A stretch of DNA of 64,000 nt from Galbula dea. Taxonomy: Eukaryota > Chordata > Aves > Piciformes > Galbulidae. How positions within the stretch are numbered: the first letter of the stretch is position 1; each line of letters opens with the position of its first letter. Under the pieces are notes generated by a model that was not told the DNA's origin, searched no databases, and saw only the letters and a list, made by a program, of their open reading frames with translations. The DNA lies in assembly GCA_013399015.1 (NCBI GenBank), contig VWZX01006844.1:1-64000 (forward strand), written 5' to 3'. This document shows, in pieces, positions 1-11,849 of this stretch. The position numbers and the translations under genes are program-made.

Positions 1-36
1 CCCTTCCAACCCCTAACATTCTATGATTCTATGAAC
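1..36 (+). repeat. CR1 LINE 3' end (truncated by window edge)
   Basis: The CCCTTCCAACCCC stretch followed by repeated ATTCTATG units is the 3' terminus of a CR1 element read on the + strand. The body lies upstream of the window. Confidence 0.85.
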
Positions 37-136
37 TGCTGAAAAGTCACAGTCAAAATCCCCCATATGAGAATAGGAGCCATGTGTTAGTGCAGTTTAG
101 AGAACAAGTCACATCTCATAATGAAACATCCCACAG

Positions 137-234
137 GCCTGGAATTAGCTGAAGCTATGCCTTCTCCACGAACAATGAAAACTCATCTCCCTGTGCATAT
201 GTTGCCTCCTTCTTTCTGGGAACAAAACTGTAAG
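137..234 (+). CDS. SULT1C-like, 98-bp exon with catalytic KTHLP
   Basis: The acceptor is CCACAG and the donor AAG|GTAAGG. The exon starts with the last two bases of a split Gly codon and ends in phase 0. It encodes PSPRTMKTHLP followed by a PPSFWEQNCK stretch. Lys and His of KTHLP are the catalytic residues in this family. Confidence 0.88.
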
Positions 235-3200
235 GTAAGGCTGAAGAGGTAGGACTCAATTCTACTTCACCTAAAAAGAAAGTGATATAAATCAGGACTG
301 GATATGATTTCCAGAATCTCTCTGAAACCTAAAGGTGTCCCCCAGACATTCTCCCTTTAAAGTGCAAAGCCTGTGTGAAACTGAAGAAGTCATGACTAAG
401 TTACTTGTCTTGGATTTCAGAAAACAGCAGCTTGAAAGTAAAATCTCTTAAGCCTCTGTGATCAGGCTCCAGGACAAAACTCCCAGAGACGCTTAGTTTC
501 TATACAAGCAAGTGTAAATTAATTTTTTTTCTCTCTCTCTGTTCATATCAATAAAGATAATCTATGTGGCAAGAAATGCAAAAGACAACCTGGTGTCATA
601 TTACCATTTCCACAGAATGAATAAAGCATTGGCAGAGCCAGGAAGCTGGGAGGAGTTCATGGAGAAATTCATGAGTGGAAAAGGTGATGAAGTATTATAC
701 AAGATATTATATTATATTATTATTATAGTATATATATACAAGATATTATACAGTAGTATACAAGATTTTATTCATTTAAAAAATGCATGACATTGATTTA
801 TTTTATTTCAGCTATGGTTTGAATTCCAGTGCTGATGCTCAGTGGAAAGATAGCTACTGAAGGTGTTTCAGTAGTAATTTATCTTCATTCATGGAGTTTT
901 ATTAGTACCTGAAAGATTAATTCTATCTTTACATTCCTATTAAAAAAAAAAACCACACCACAACAAAACCCACAAACAAAAAGGAAAAGTCCTCTACTCT
1001 TTATTCTATTATTATCAGAAACATACGTGACATTTTTCAGGCTGAGTTTAAAAGGAAATTGGAAACCACCTGGGAAGGGACACTAGTTTAGTTGGATTTA
1101 TTCTAGCCTGATATACAAGAAAAGAAGGTTTAATTTCATGTGGAAATGTGTGGTGTGCATTTGGGCTAAGGGAGTCTTTTTACCTAAGCTCATCTCTATA
1201 AAAATCGAGCATCTAAATAAAGCCACTTATCTAGCTAAAGACAGGCAAACCCGAAGCTGAATCTTCCCTTTGTAAAAAAGGGTCATATCCAAGAGAGAAA
1301 ACCTGCTCAGGTGGATGGCAGTCTGCAGTTTGGGTCAGTAAAGCTTCCATAGGTTCTTAATACCATGTAGGCCTAGAAACTTCACTGTCTGGACCAGCAG
1401 GAGATCTCAGCTCATGCCTAAAGGAGACCACAGTTGTGTCTTGTGTTTGACCAGCTTGGCTTGGGAGCCATCTGCTCCCATGCAGACATCTAGAACATTG
1501 CTACATCTGTCCAAGCTAGTCATCTTGGTACTTGCTGCAGAGAAACAGGCACTTCTAACAGTATCCCAAATATTTAAAACAGTTAGAATCACAGAATATT
1601 GCCTGATGAATTCATGTCACGAATGCTGTGACAAGCATAAAGCACAGCAGTCACGGCCACCAGTGATTTAAAACCAACTGGGGAATGAACAGACACTGGT
1701 TAAGAGGGAAACTTGAGTGCCACAGCTATACCTGAAGACAGTTTGGGCATTTTTAGCTGCTGCTGATGTTACTCCTTTTTCAGTGCTCTGGGGTTCCTGG
1801 TATGACCATGTAAAAGGATGGTGGAAGGCAAAGGATAAGCACCGTATCCTCTATCTCTTCTATGAAGATATGAAAGAGGTAAAAGGCTGAGTGTATGTTT
1901 ACAGAGCTCTGAAATCTGTAAGTCCAATGGGCACTGCTTGTGATCAGCAGTTTCCTATTATAATGGCATTTGTATCAGCAAATCTTCAGAGAACCAGATT
2001 GCCAATGGTTAGACTGGGCTGGCCACTAACCCAGTGACAGATGCTCTTTAGCACCCCCTTTCAGTCCACCCCATGGCAAGGGAAAAGGAGTAAAAGATTA
2101 GAAAAGAAAAGAAAAACTACTTTAATGAAAATAAGAACAATAAAATGAAATAAATTACATGCATGCAAATATACACAAAACCAATACTGAACGAAAGCCC
2201 CCCGTGGCAACTACATCACTGTCACCACTGATGCTGTGGCAGAGACTCAGCAGCAGATGTAAACCAGACTCAGGATCTGGATCCTGGACACAGATTCAGG
2301 ACTCATGGATCGGGATCTAAGGCAGAACAGACGGAGTCCTCCTCAGATGCTGGCCATTGAAGAAAAGAGCAAGAGAGAGAGCTTGACCCTTGTGATCCCT
2401 CAGCTTTATACCGAATAGGACTTCTATGGAATAGAATCCCTCGTTGGTCATTGAGGGTGACCTGTCCTGCCTGCTCCTCCCTGCAGATGCAGACTTTTAC
2501 TCGGCACCCCCCAACATGGGACATGAGATTTAGCAGTGACCTTGGTCTGCAGATCAGTCCCTGCTATAATCTCTAAACATTAGGTCTTACCACTGCTTGA
2601 AGCTGTGAAAACATGTTGTTAACTGCAGAAAGCGGAGTTAATTAGAAGAGCCTTAGCTAAAGAGTAAAATCACTGAACAGAATTCTGTTCTGGCTCGAAC
2701 CAGGACATCATCTCACCTCGACAACAATGGAAGCTTTAATACTATATTTGATTTCTTTGCTTTTCCTGGCTCTGTATCTTACCCCGTGTTATCCTCTCTG
2801 CAGAACCCAAAGAGAGAAATTCTGAAGATTCTGAGGTTCCTGGAGAAGGATGTGAATCAGGAGGTTTTAGACAAGATACTCCACAACACCTCGTTTGAAA
2901 TAATGAAGGAAAATCCCATGGCAAACTACACTAAGGAGTTTCAGGAAATAATGGATCACTCCATTTCCCCATTCATGAGAAAAGGTACAGAGGTTTCTGC
3001 TGCCATCAACTCTGTCTTCCTGGTTGTCATTCAGTTTTGAAATAAGCTTTCGAGTACAAGTATGTAGCGAGGCATGGCTAAGGGGCTTCAGGAAATACTG
3101 ATAAATTAACCTTTAACCTTTTACTGCTTTGCTTTTCCTTAGGGGCTGTTGGGGACTGGAAGAATCATTTCACTGTGGCACAGAATGAGAAGTTTGATGA

Positions 3201-3255
3201 AGATTATAAGAAGAAAATGGCTGATACCTCTCTTGTTTTTCGCACAGAATTGTGA
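137..3255 (+). CDS. SULT1-family cytosolic sulfotransferase, SULT1C-like, 3' five exons (partial)
   Basis: The family transfers sulfate from PAPS to hydroxyl or amino groups of small molecules in the cytosol. Five exons join in frame: 137-234, 557-683, 1784-1878, 2804-2984 and 3143-3255 (98, 127, 95, 181 and 113 bp), the exon-length ladder typical of SULT1 genes, with TGA at 3253-3255. They encode 203 residues; about 90-100 N-terminal residues lie upstream of the window. Visible motifs are KTHLP with the catalytic Lys and His, RNAKDNLVSYYHF (PAPS 3'-phosphate binding), RKGAVGDWK (PAPS binding) and KNHFTVAQNE, which fits the KxxxTVxxxE dimerisation motif. No frame breaks are seen. Position immediately upstream of GCC2 and residue pattern suggest SULT1C, by comparison with remembered human SULT1C2 and SULT1C4. 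The exact paralogue cannot be fixed without a tree, so no symbol is given. Confidence 0.93.
557..683 (+). CDS. SULT1C-like, 127-bp exon with PAPS-binding motif
   Basis: It begins IIYVARNAKDN after a weak AATAAAG acceptor preceded by a CT-rich run, and ends GGAAAAG|GTGATG in phase 1. The RNxKDxxVSYYHF segment contacts the 3'-phosphate of PAPS in known SULT structures. Confidence 0.93.
1784..1878 (+). CDS. SULT1C-like, 95-bp exon
   Basis: Acceptor TTTTTCAG and donor GAG|GTAAAA. It encodes VLWGSWYDHVKGWW and then HRILYLFYEDMKE, the SULT core strand and helix. It ends in phase 0. The following intron contains the first LTR-like repeat. Confidence 0.93.
2030..2707 (-). repeat. LTR-like dispersed repeat, copy 1
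   Basis: This block in a SULT1C-like intron is clearly related to a second block at about 58610-59377. Shared landmarks include an A-rich AAAAGAAAAxxxCTACTTTAATGA stretch, GACTCAGGxxCTGGATCCTGG, a C-rich run before AxxTGxGACA, GATTTAGCAGTGACCTTG and a TCTGAACAGAATT end. On the minus strand it begins TGTCCTGGTT, as do many avian ERVL-type LTRs, so a degenerate solo LTR is the best guess. No internal retroviral gene is seen beside it. The left edge is approximate. Confidence 0.55.
2804..2984 (+). CDS. SULT1C-like, 181-bp exon
   Basis: Acceptor CTCTGCAG and donor AAAAG|GTACAG, ending in phase 1. It encodes NPKREILKILRFL, the NPMANY segment and DHSISPFMRK, leading into the PAPS-binding RKGxxGxWK motif that is split over the next intron. 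Confidence 0.94.
3143..3255 (+). CDS. SULT1C-like, terminal coding exon
   Basis: Acceptor TTCCTTAG. The exon completes GAVGDWKNHFTVAQNE (PAPS loop plus dimerisation motif) and ends with VFRTEL and TGA. It is 113 bp including the stop, the standard SULT1 terminal coding length. Confidence 0.94.
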
Positions 3256-3686
3256 TTATTAGCAATGGAAATTGTTTTGTATGAACTTCAGGCTTTCCCC
3301 TTTGATATATTTTGCTTTTCCTTCATAACATGCCTGTGTCCCAAAGATTTCAATATCTCTCTTTCACACACCACTGATTTTTTATTATTGTGAGAGTGCC
3401 CAAATTACGTGGAAGTTTAGGTTGGTCTCCCTGAAGAAAATAATCTCACTGGGTACTTCTCACTCGTTCCTCCCACAGTAGCTTTCAGCATTAACAAAAG
3501 TATTTCAGACATGCTTTGAGATCTTGTCATTGTGAAACTGCAGTTTACCTTGCTGGAAGTTCCAAATCAACATCTACTAGAAATTAGGAACTAATAGTAA
3601 AAAAGGTACTAAAAGCTGCATGTATAAAGCAACAGGTGTAGGCATTATGTTATACATAGGTTGTACAAACATTAATCAAAAAAAAC

Positions 3687-3709
3687 AATAAACAAATTTG
3701 AAGAATAAA
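3687..3709 (+). terminator. candidate poly(A) signals of the SULT1C-like gene
   Basis: Two AATAAA hexamers (3687-3692 and 3704-3709) lie about 430-450 bp after the stop codon, a plausible 3' UTR length. Another AATAAA at 4158-4163 is a more distal alternative. Which one is used cannot be told from sequence. Confidence 0.45.
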
Positions 3710-6700
3710 CAGAGCAACAGAAGTAGAACAAAGAGCAAAGTAGAATCGTTTTCTTCTCTCATTTTAAGCTGGACTTCATCAGCGCTGTTGAAATGGAAGT
3801 ATCAGTGAACACCCATTACTTCCTCTGATAAAACCTGCTAAAGGGCTGCATAGAGGTGTTTGCCTACAACCCAGCTGTGGAGGCAATAGTCCTTATTGCA
3901 CCAAGACAAGAAGCTTTTCTCACTCTTGCCTCTTGAAATGGATAGCATAATCTGTTCATGTCTGGCGAATTCATAAAGCTGGTATGAACCAGGTCAAGAG
4001 TCTGCATATACCATCTCCCTCTTCACCACTGTAGAATTGTTCATCTGACACATCACTTTATCACTTTCCCCTTTTCTTCCCTCTTCTCCTCTTAATCAAA
4101 CACACAAACTTCCTGTTGAGGGCTCTTAGTTGCAATAGGGTCCAGCTGATGTTATCAAATAAAGACCAGTTCTGCTTTAGCAGTACCAGTTCTACAGCCA
4201 AGCTTCAAGCTTGTGGGAAATTAGCTACAGAATTTTGTAGCCCATTTACTTATAGACAATGGTTACCCATGCACTTTGGGGTTTAAAGTGCCACTCTTGA
4301 GCTTGGCACACAAAGAAGGCCCCAGAAAGTTCCTGCTTAGCTGGGTTTGCATTCTGGATGTCAGAGGAAAACTAACATAGACAACAGCAGCTGGAGGAAG
4401 ATACTGCCTTATGGTGTTTTCCCTTTGGCCTGTGGAGAGTTCCGAGGATTTAGTAAGAGAAACAGCTGTCAGCACACACAGTCCACTTCAGGCTACCAAT
4501 TTAATCAAAATATCTAAAATGAATGTGGTTCTTTAAGGGGCATTAACATCATGCATCAAGTTTGGAAACAAATGAAAAGCTTCCTATTAAATGTAGAAGT
4601 TACATTATCAGTTCCTGGCCCACCCAGTTTCCTCCAAAAATGCAGGAAACACTGAAACCAGAAATACACATTTGCTACATTAGTGCAAATGTACTGGTGC
4701 AGTTGAAGGGCTTTAGGTCAACAGAGGTTCCTGCCACAAAGAGGATGTCTCAGTAAATGGACTACCTGAGAAAGAGATCCTGCAGGAGAGGTTCTGCTGT
4801 TCAACACAGCAAAGCTAAGGATCAGCCCGGGGAGCTCTCTGCTGTTTGCTTGGGTTTTGTTTATGATTAACTTGGTTTGCTACCTTACTATTGCCAGGAT
4901 GAGGAGAAGGTGTTGCCTGCTTTCTGGCATATTTCCATCCTCTTGGCTTGCTCTATGAAACTACATGAGTCAGCTCAGTTTGTCAGTCTAATCCTCACTG
5001 TGTTGTAAGAGCCACAAGGAAATGGAAAACATGCTTAACTCAGTAGCTTGTTGACATATTGTGAGCAGTGCTGTACAAAAGGTCACACAGACGACCTGTT
5101 TGCCCCTCCTTTGGAGTCTCTGAATCTGTGCAACCTGCTGACAGTGACTGAACCCTGCTCTGAAAGGGAGCTGCACAGCCACTGCAAGGATAGAGGCACC
5201 ATATGATAAGGGGATTGTATCCCACTGGTAAAGTCACCTTTGTTCTCACTTCCTTAGGTAACTCTTTACCCAGCAGCAATTCAGCTGCTCTGAAAAACAG
5301 ATAAGAAGTAACAGAGGTCAGAGTGCAGTCCTAGAAACAGAGGGAGTAAACACTGGGTATGTGGTTACAAAGAGACTCTTTCTATCCCATTGATATTATC
5401 CTTACATATATATACATTCAAGGGCAGGAATGTTGACCTTCATGAAAAAACATAGCTGGCAAGGGGATAGAAAAGCAGGATGTTTATGCTTTTTATGCCC
5501 TCTCAAGCCACCACGGCTAAGAGAGATGAGCCTGTGGAGTCAGTCACAGTTTGCCAAATCTTATCAATTATACCAGTGAATTGTTACCACTGAAAATTAT
5601 TGAAACTACTGAATCCTGAAGTTACCAGGAAAGTCTGGGAAAGGCATCACTAGGCTATATGCATCCCCCTGCAGTGGGCCTGGAGACTGCTGTGCTTTGG
5701 TGTCTACTACAACAGCATGTTAATAGAGACATGCATATGCTTCTGGGCAGGTGGCTGGAAGATGCCTACATCTAGAGCACCTTTAACTTACACATCAGGT
5801 TTGTCAGTTGATACATGCAGAAGAGCTTTAAATGGTGTGTTTGTATACAGAGATAGGCCACTAATATCAACCTAAGTTGGCAAGAGATGTGATTATTTTT
5901 ACAGAAGACACTGTAAATCAACAAGCACCCACAGGAGATAGTAAGTGTTCAGCTAAATTATTCCAGATCAATTTAAAATATTGTCAAGCTTCTGGTGCAA
6001 ACAAGTGACTCTGTTTACTATGGGGATAGAGCTCTGTACAAAGCTCTGTTAGACATATGCCCTGACAATGCACCTATGCTTTATTTTCATCCAGTTCCTA
6101 CTGCATGATTTTGCTAACCTTCTTACACAGGTGCAAATTCTTACATGTCAGTTTAAAAAGGACTTGTGTCAGTTTAGCTAATGCAATCCCACAGCAACTT
6201 CTTCAGTGGTGCATATCTCTTCTAAGAAAGTGTGCCTGCAGGGTTTTGATAGCTGAGAAGCTTTGTTATTCATCTCTAACAAACCTTTGAAAATCAGTGT
6301 CGATTAATACATGCTAACCATTCACATGGTCCTGTTTTGTAGCTCTGCACCAACGACTAGCAAAAGAAATCCTCCCGTGGGAATGACTGAAGATTTCTGT
6401 TTCAAAACAGACTTTTTAACATGAACTGCTGTACTAATTCTAGAGTAGTCTTACTGTATTTTCTCTTTGGCCTGTGGAGAGTTCCCTTTAGCTTGACTGT
6501 CAATAGCAGCTAGGGGAGCCATTTTACTTCCACATGAAATGCAATCATTAGCAACATAGAATGGATCTAGCACCACGCTACAAAAAAACTAAAGAAAAAG
6601 ACAGAGAAGGGAGCTGTTCTATCTTCTCAGCTGGCACCCAAAGACAGAGGGACACTGCTTTCCCTTCCACTAATATTACTGTAGATTATCTGTTTCTTGC

Positions 6701-6789
6701 TTGGATGGAAGGACATTCTTTCTCAAGTTAAGAAACAGATCATGGACATGAAGCAGTTTTTCCTTAATCTGTCCTATCCAAACAGGATA

Positions 6790-6925
6790 TAGACATCATT
6801 CAAGGTGAGGCTAGACAGGGTTCTGAGCAACCTGATCTAGTTGTCCCTGCTCACTATAGGGCTGGTGAATTAGATGACCTCTGGAGGTCCCTTCCAACCC
6901 AGATGATTCTATGATTCTATGATCC
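6790..6925 (+). repeat. CR1 LINE 3' fragment
   Basis: The sequence follows the CR1 3' region: TTCAAGGTGAGGCTAGACAGG, then GAGCAACCTGATCTAG, GATGACCTCTGGAGG, CCCTTCCAACCC and two ATTCTATG units. It is short, diverged and 5'-truncated. Confidence 0.85.
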
Positions 6926-8267
6926 TACCATATAATACATACATTATATGGGGGGGCTTTATAATGATTTATGTCAATATGTTTACAAAGAGCTTTATCT
7001 TTACAACAGGATTACTTATTAACTCTGGAATTTCCTGGAGATGCATTAACATTATGTTTTAACCCTGGACTGCAGCTTCCTTTTCCCCCACAGCCTCAAT
7101 AAGTGATAGAAGTCCTGTCTCAGTGCAGGGTGTAGGTGAACCTACAGGCACATTGAGAGAGAAAGTGAAGCCCTTCATACTCATAGAATGCTGCTAAACT
7201 GTACTGCCAGACTTAAAGCCGTGGACTTAGGCTGAATAACAAGGCTCTGCCTGCCCTCCAAACCAAGCACAGACTTAGGCACTCCGCAGAAGGATGAGGA
7301 ATGTTGTCATGCAGCAGTGTCCCATGGTTAATGTTGAAGAGTCAAACTACTCATGGGTTATTATGCAGAAGGCCTTCAGCATAGCCTGCTGCAAGGGCAG
7401 TGGTATTTATCAGCAGCATGAGCTCAGATTGCCTTTAGGACAGTGTGAAGAGTCACAGTTGAATTATAGCCACCTACCATGACCATAGAGACAGAAAGAC
7501 TATGTCAAAAACAAGGCACACACAGTTCTGCTCTGGTACATGCAATACAGGTATAGGTAGAGGTCTTAGATCAGACACCTAAAAATGAAGGTAACTGATG
7601 GGGGTTTTATTGCTAAAATTGGGCCTCTTGATTCACAGTAACTTGTTATTGTACCAATAACCCTCACTTTATATTTGCTACTCTCTCTGTGCATAGTTAA
7701 AAGGGCTTTCATGTTATGTTAACAACTGTCATGTTTACAGCTGGACCCAACCTGGAGCTCAAAAAAAATGCGAGCTTCCTTGTTGCAGTTTCACCTTAAA
7801 TCTTTCAGTGGGCTTTGCAGACAAGAAACAGAACACCACATTTCTTAGTTTTCAGTTTTCTATTGCAATTTAAGACCAGAATTAAGGACTACATACATAA
7901 TTTCAGGTTTTAGTACCTGAACAAATCCTTCCCACACAAAGTAATGTTGAGATAAATACAAAGGACAGTACTGCCCTTATGTCTTATTTACTGTCATAAA
8001 CATTCAGATTAGCCTCCCTTTTTACACTTCCTTAACTTTTTCCCTGTATCTGTAGCCTCTACCATTCCACTCCAGTGGGAACCTACTGAACCTGAACCCG
8101 ATTCAACAAAATGGCCTTAGTCAGCCAAAGAATTTACAGTTCATTTGCATGGGGCAGGGAACATATTTGAGGTTTCCAAAGAAGAATAGTGAACGTACTG
8201 TAAATTCATACCCTGCCTTCCTTTATACTAATTTGGCATGTAGAAAATCCATTAAAGTAGCCCAAAG

Positions 8268-9415
8268 ATCACAGAATCACAGAATCATTATGGTTGGAAA
8301 GGACCCTCAAGATCATCTAGTCCAACCGATAGCCCTACACTACTCTTATCCCTAAATCATCCCCTGAAGAAACCCATCTATCCTCTTCTTAAAAAACTCC
8401 AGGGGTGGTGACTCCACCACCTCCCTGGGCAGCCTATTCCAATATCTCACCACTCTTTCAGTAAAGAAATTCTTCCTAATATCTAATCTAAACCTACCCT
8501 GGCACAACTTAAGCCCATTCCCTCTAGTCCTGTCACTAGTCACAAGGGAGAAGAGGCCAACACCTGCCTCCCTAGAATGACCTTTCAAGTAGCTGAAGAG
8601 AGCAATAAGGTCTCCCCTCAGCCTCCTCTTCTCCAGGCTAAACAACGCCAGCTCCCTAAGGCTCTCCTCATAAGGCCTGTTCTCCAGACCCCTGATTAGC
8701 TTAGTTGCCCTTCTCTGCATCCTCTCCAGTACCTCAATGTCCTTCCTATACTGCGGTGCCCAAAACTGCACACAGTACTTGAGGTGTGGCCTCACCAGTG
8801 CCGAGTACAGTGGCAAGATCACCTCCCTGCTCCTGCTGGTCACACTATTCCTGATACAAGCCAGGATGCCATTGGCCTTCTTAGCCACCTGGGCACACTG
8901 CTGGCTCATGTTCAGCCGGCTGTCAATCAGCACCCCCAGGTCCTTCTCTGCTGGGGAGCTTTCCAGCCACTCCTTCCTGAGCCTGTAGTGCTGCTTGGGG
9001 TTGTTAGGCCCAAAATACAGGACTCTACATTTACCCTTATTAAAACTCATCCCATTGGCCTCTGCCCACCGATCCAGCCTGTCTAGGTCCTCTGCAGAGC
9101 CTGCCTACCCTCAAGCAGATCGACACTCCCACCCAGCTTAGTGTCATCTGCAAACTTACTAAGGGTGCACTCTATCCCCTCATCCAAGTCATCAGTAAAG
9201 ATGTTGAACAGGAGAGGCCCCAACACTGACCCCTGAGGGACACCACTCGTGACTGGCCGCCAACTGGACTTGACTCCATTGAGCACAATCCTCTGGACCT
9301 GGCCATTCAATGAGTTTTTGATCCAGCCAAGCGTGTGCTCATCCAAGCCACAAGCAGCCAGCTTCTCTAGGAGAATGCTGTGGGAAACTGTGTCAAACGC
9401 CTTGCTAAAGTCAAT
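8268..9415 (-). repeat. CR1 LINE, 5'-truncated, with reverse-transcriptase remnant
   Basis: The minus strand encodes the second half of CR1 reverse transcriptase: IDFSKAFDTVSH, SGVPQGSVLGPLLF and FADDTKLGG (the catalytic Asp-Asp), then KGKCRVLYFG, MSQQCAQVAKKANGI and the SALVRPHLKYC tail. The coding is split into two frames: one ends near 9083 and the other resumes at about 9050 running down to 8352, so the copy is frameshifted and dead. The 3' end (ATCACAGAATCACAGAAT on the + strand) is at 8268. The 5' truncation is at about 9415. Confidence 0.93.
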
Positions 9416-10144
9416 ACTTGATACTTGAATGCTGACAAATGAACAAAGAATGCTGACCAGACCGGCATGGTTCACAAGCAAAAGAGTTTGTGAGCTGCAG
9501 AACCTGTTGGAAAGGCAGATTCTACATTGGTGAGTATTTAAAAAATCAGCTCTTGTATGCTGGAAACACATTCCTCAGTTGCAAAATTACAGTCATTTTC
9601 TCATTCCCTGTTCTTTAGAAAAATCTTGCAGGTCTAATACTTCCCATGACAGTGAACAAGCATTTGTACCCTGCTTTGATGTAAGGGCTAATCTCAGCCC
9701 TGTGGGACTTGGCTTCTTTACAAAAGCAGGATTTAATGTTTGTTATGCTCTACCCCAGTAACATCTCATAAACCTTCTGGCAATCTTGTTTTACAGAAAC
9801 AATGCCATTTAAAAAGGTGAACTAATTACCTTTTACAAAGATAATAAAATGAAAGAATATATATAGTACATAAATTATTTTTCTCACGTCTCAAATTAGC
9901 TGCATGGAATGCAGATCAACTTACTGTCCCCTTCTGGACAGGTAAGGTGTACAATTCATAAATTGTTGAAGAAAATCATGCAAGACTTGACATTTTTTTC
10001 CCACTAACTACGAAGCAACTTCTATTTTATTATAACAAACTGGAACAATCAACAGCCAAAATCCTCAAGACCATCAAGACAATCTCAATTGCAAAATACA
10101 CCTTAATTTGGTTGCATAAATGCCTTCTCCCAGGTTAGCAGTGA

Positions 10145-10490
10145 GGGACAAGAGGAAATGGCCTCACGTTGCCCCAGGGGAGGTTTAAATTGGATATTAG
10201 AAAAACTTTCTTCCCAGAAAGAGTTGTTAGGCATTGGCCCAGGCTGCCCAGGGCAGTGGTGGAGTCACCATCCCTGGAGGGGTTCAAAAAATGTATGGAT
10301 GTGGTACCTAGGGACATGGTTCAGTGGCACGGTGGTGGCAGGTTGATGGTTGGACTTGATGATCACAGAATAACAGAATGTTAGGAGTTGAAAGGGACCT
10401 TGAAAGATCATCTAGTCCAACCCCCCTTTCACAGCAGGATTCAAATCTTAAGAGGTCTCTTCCAACCTTAATAATATTATGAAATTCTGT
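10145..10490 (+). repeat. CR1 LINE 3' fragment, interrupted by a nested CR1
   Basis: The piece carries CR1 3' sequence (GACAAGAGGAAATGGCCTCA, TTGGATATTAGAAAAACTTTC, GTGGTGGAGTCACCATCCCT). It runs to GGACTTGATGATC at 10364, is interrupted, and resumes at TCTTAAGAGGTCTCTTCCAAC from about 10446. Confidence 0.88.
10365..10444 (-). repeat. nested CR1 3' fragment inserted in inverse orientation
   Basis: The insert reads as a reverse-complemented CR1 3' end (ACAGAATAACAGAATG, then TCTAGTCCAACCCCCC). It splits the expected TGATGATCTTAAGAGG of the outer copy. The trinucleotide ATC occurs at both junctions (10362-10364 and 10445-10447), which is either a tiny duplication or microhomology. Confidence 0.75.
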
Positions 10491-11849
10491 AAAATGGTGG
10501 GGGTCAAGAGGAGAGAATTGGCCTATCTCTGTCAAATACCTACTTCACGGGAGCAGGGAGCTCTGTGGGGGGAGCCGAGTGCTCACTAGCCAGAATCCCT
10601 CAATGAGTGAACTGGTAGTTCATTATCTTCAGACAACCACATCTGAAAACCCTTCGTGTGTCTGCTGGGACAATTTCCAAAATCAATTTTCTCATAGGCC
10701 AAGATGACCCAGGTTCAGATCATACTATGTATTTTCTGAGGATACACAGAAGGAATGAATTTAGATGAAACTGTGTTTCCTACAGGGTTTTCAAAAAAAG
10801 AAGGTAAGCTTTCCCACAGTGTTCTCTCCCAAAGTCCAGCTTCAGTCAGAGTCTGACCTGGAAGGACAAAGCAGCACAGTATGGTATACTTGAGGGTCAA
10901 AACCTTTTGCACAGGATGGTTTTGGAAAGACTGTATCTAGAAAGGCTCTTTCTGACATTATGGGAAACCCCCATGCTAGACCACAGCAGTGCAGGCATAG
11001 GTAGTCAGTTCAGAGCCTCCCAAAGTGGATGGTGAAAGAAAAAAATCAACCTGTTTAGTGCCCTGAGGCAGCTTCTAAAAAGTATTAAGAATAGAAGTAA
11101 TAGAAAAACAGCTTCTTATGATTTGGTTAGGGAGGTCTGTTCCTTGCCAGCAACCTCTGTGAGAGCAAGGAACCATATACTCCTGCTGCAGTTATATGCA
11201 GTAATATGTTGCATGTATTACAATATACAATAGATATATATATAATGCACAGTGAATACATTGGAGGAAAAAAAGAAAGACAAGGGAACCTTTCTGCCTT
11301 TTGTCACTATTTGTCATTTGAATTTTCAAAGAATGGCAATAAGCAGACTTGGGAAAATGCAGATTAATTCTTCCAAGAGCAATATTTTGACTACCATAAC
11401 TCTTTATTAAAATAACAGATATTCTCTCAAGACACTGTAATTAATTCAATGATATTCAATATTATCTGGTTAATTGGAAACAGAATAATATGTCTAAATT
11501 GTTTCAGTCAGGCAACTTCTCATTAAAAATTATTTATTTAGTAAATAATTCAGGCCCTATCACAGAGCATACATGGTTACAATAAAAGAGGTGTGCACTT
11601 TAAAAGAGCTATCACTCCCCTCAAACACCTAGCCAAATGGCCGCTAATTAAAACAAACAAAACAACAACAAGAACTACAAGCCCTAATACGTGGCTTCTG
11701 GTACCTGCTCTGGTACGGTCCTTCAAATTTGACATTTAATAACTGACTTAATCACTCTGTGCTTCCACTGAGATACCAGAAGCAGGATCCTAAATCCTCC
11801 AGCGCCTGACTGAGGACATGGCTGTTCACCTCGTATTGTCCTTCCAGTG

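Larger units (their letters stand above)
3256..11849. other. intergenic region between the SULT1C-like gene and GCC2
   Basis: No gene is supported here apart from the 3' UTR of the SULT1C-like gene at the left. CR1 copies at 6790-6925, 8268-9415 and 10145-10490 account for the coding-like stretches. The rest is AT-rich unique-looking sequence with a short TA-repeat near 11225-11245 and a 21-base sequence present twice (4423-4443, 6465-6485). Confidence 0.7.

Noticed and set aside
8352..9571. Two minus-strand frames (232 and 162 codons) with reverse-transcriptase motifs
   Set aside because: They are parts of one 5'-truncated, frameshifted CR1 LINE. The first 50 or so codons of the upstream frame are flanking DNA.
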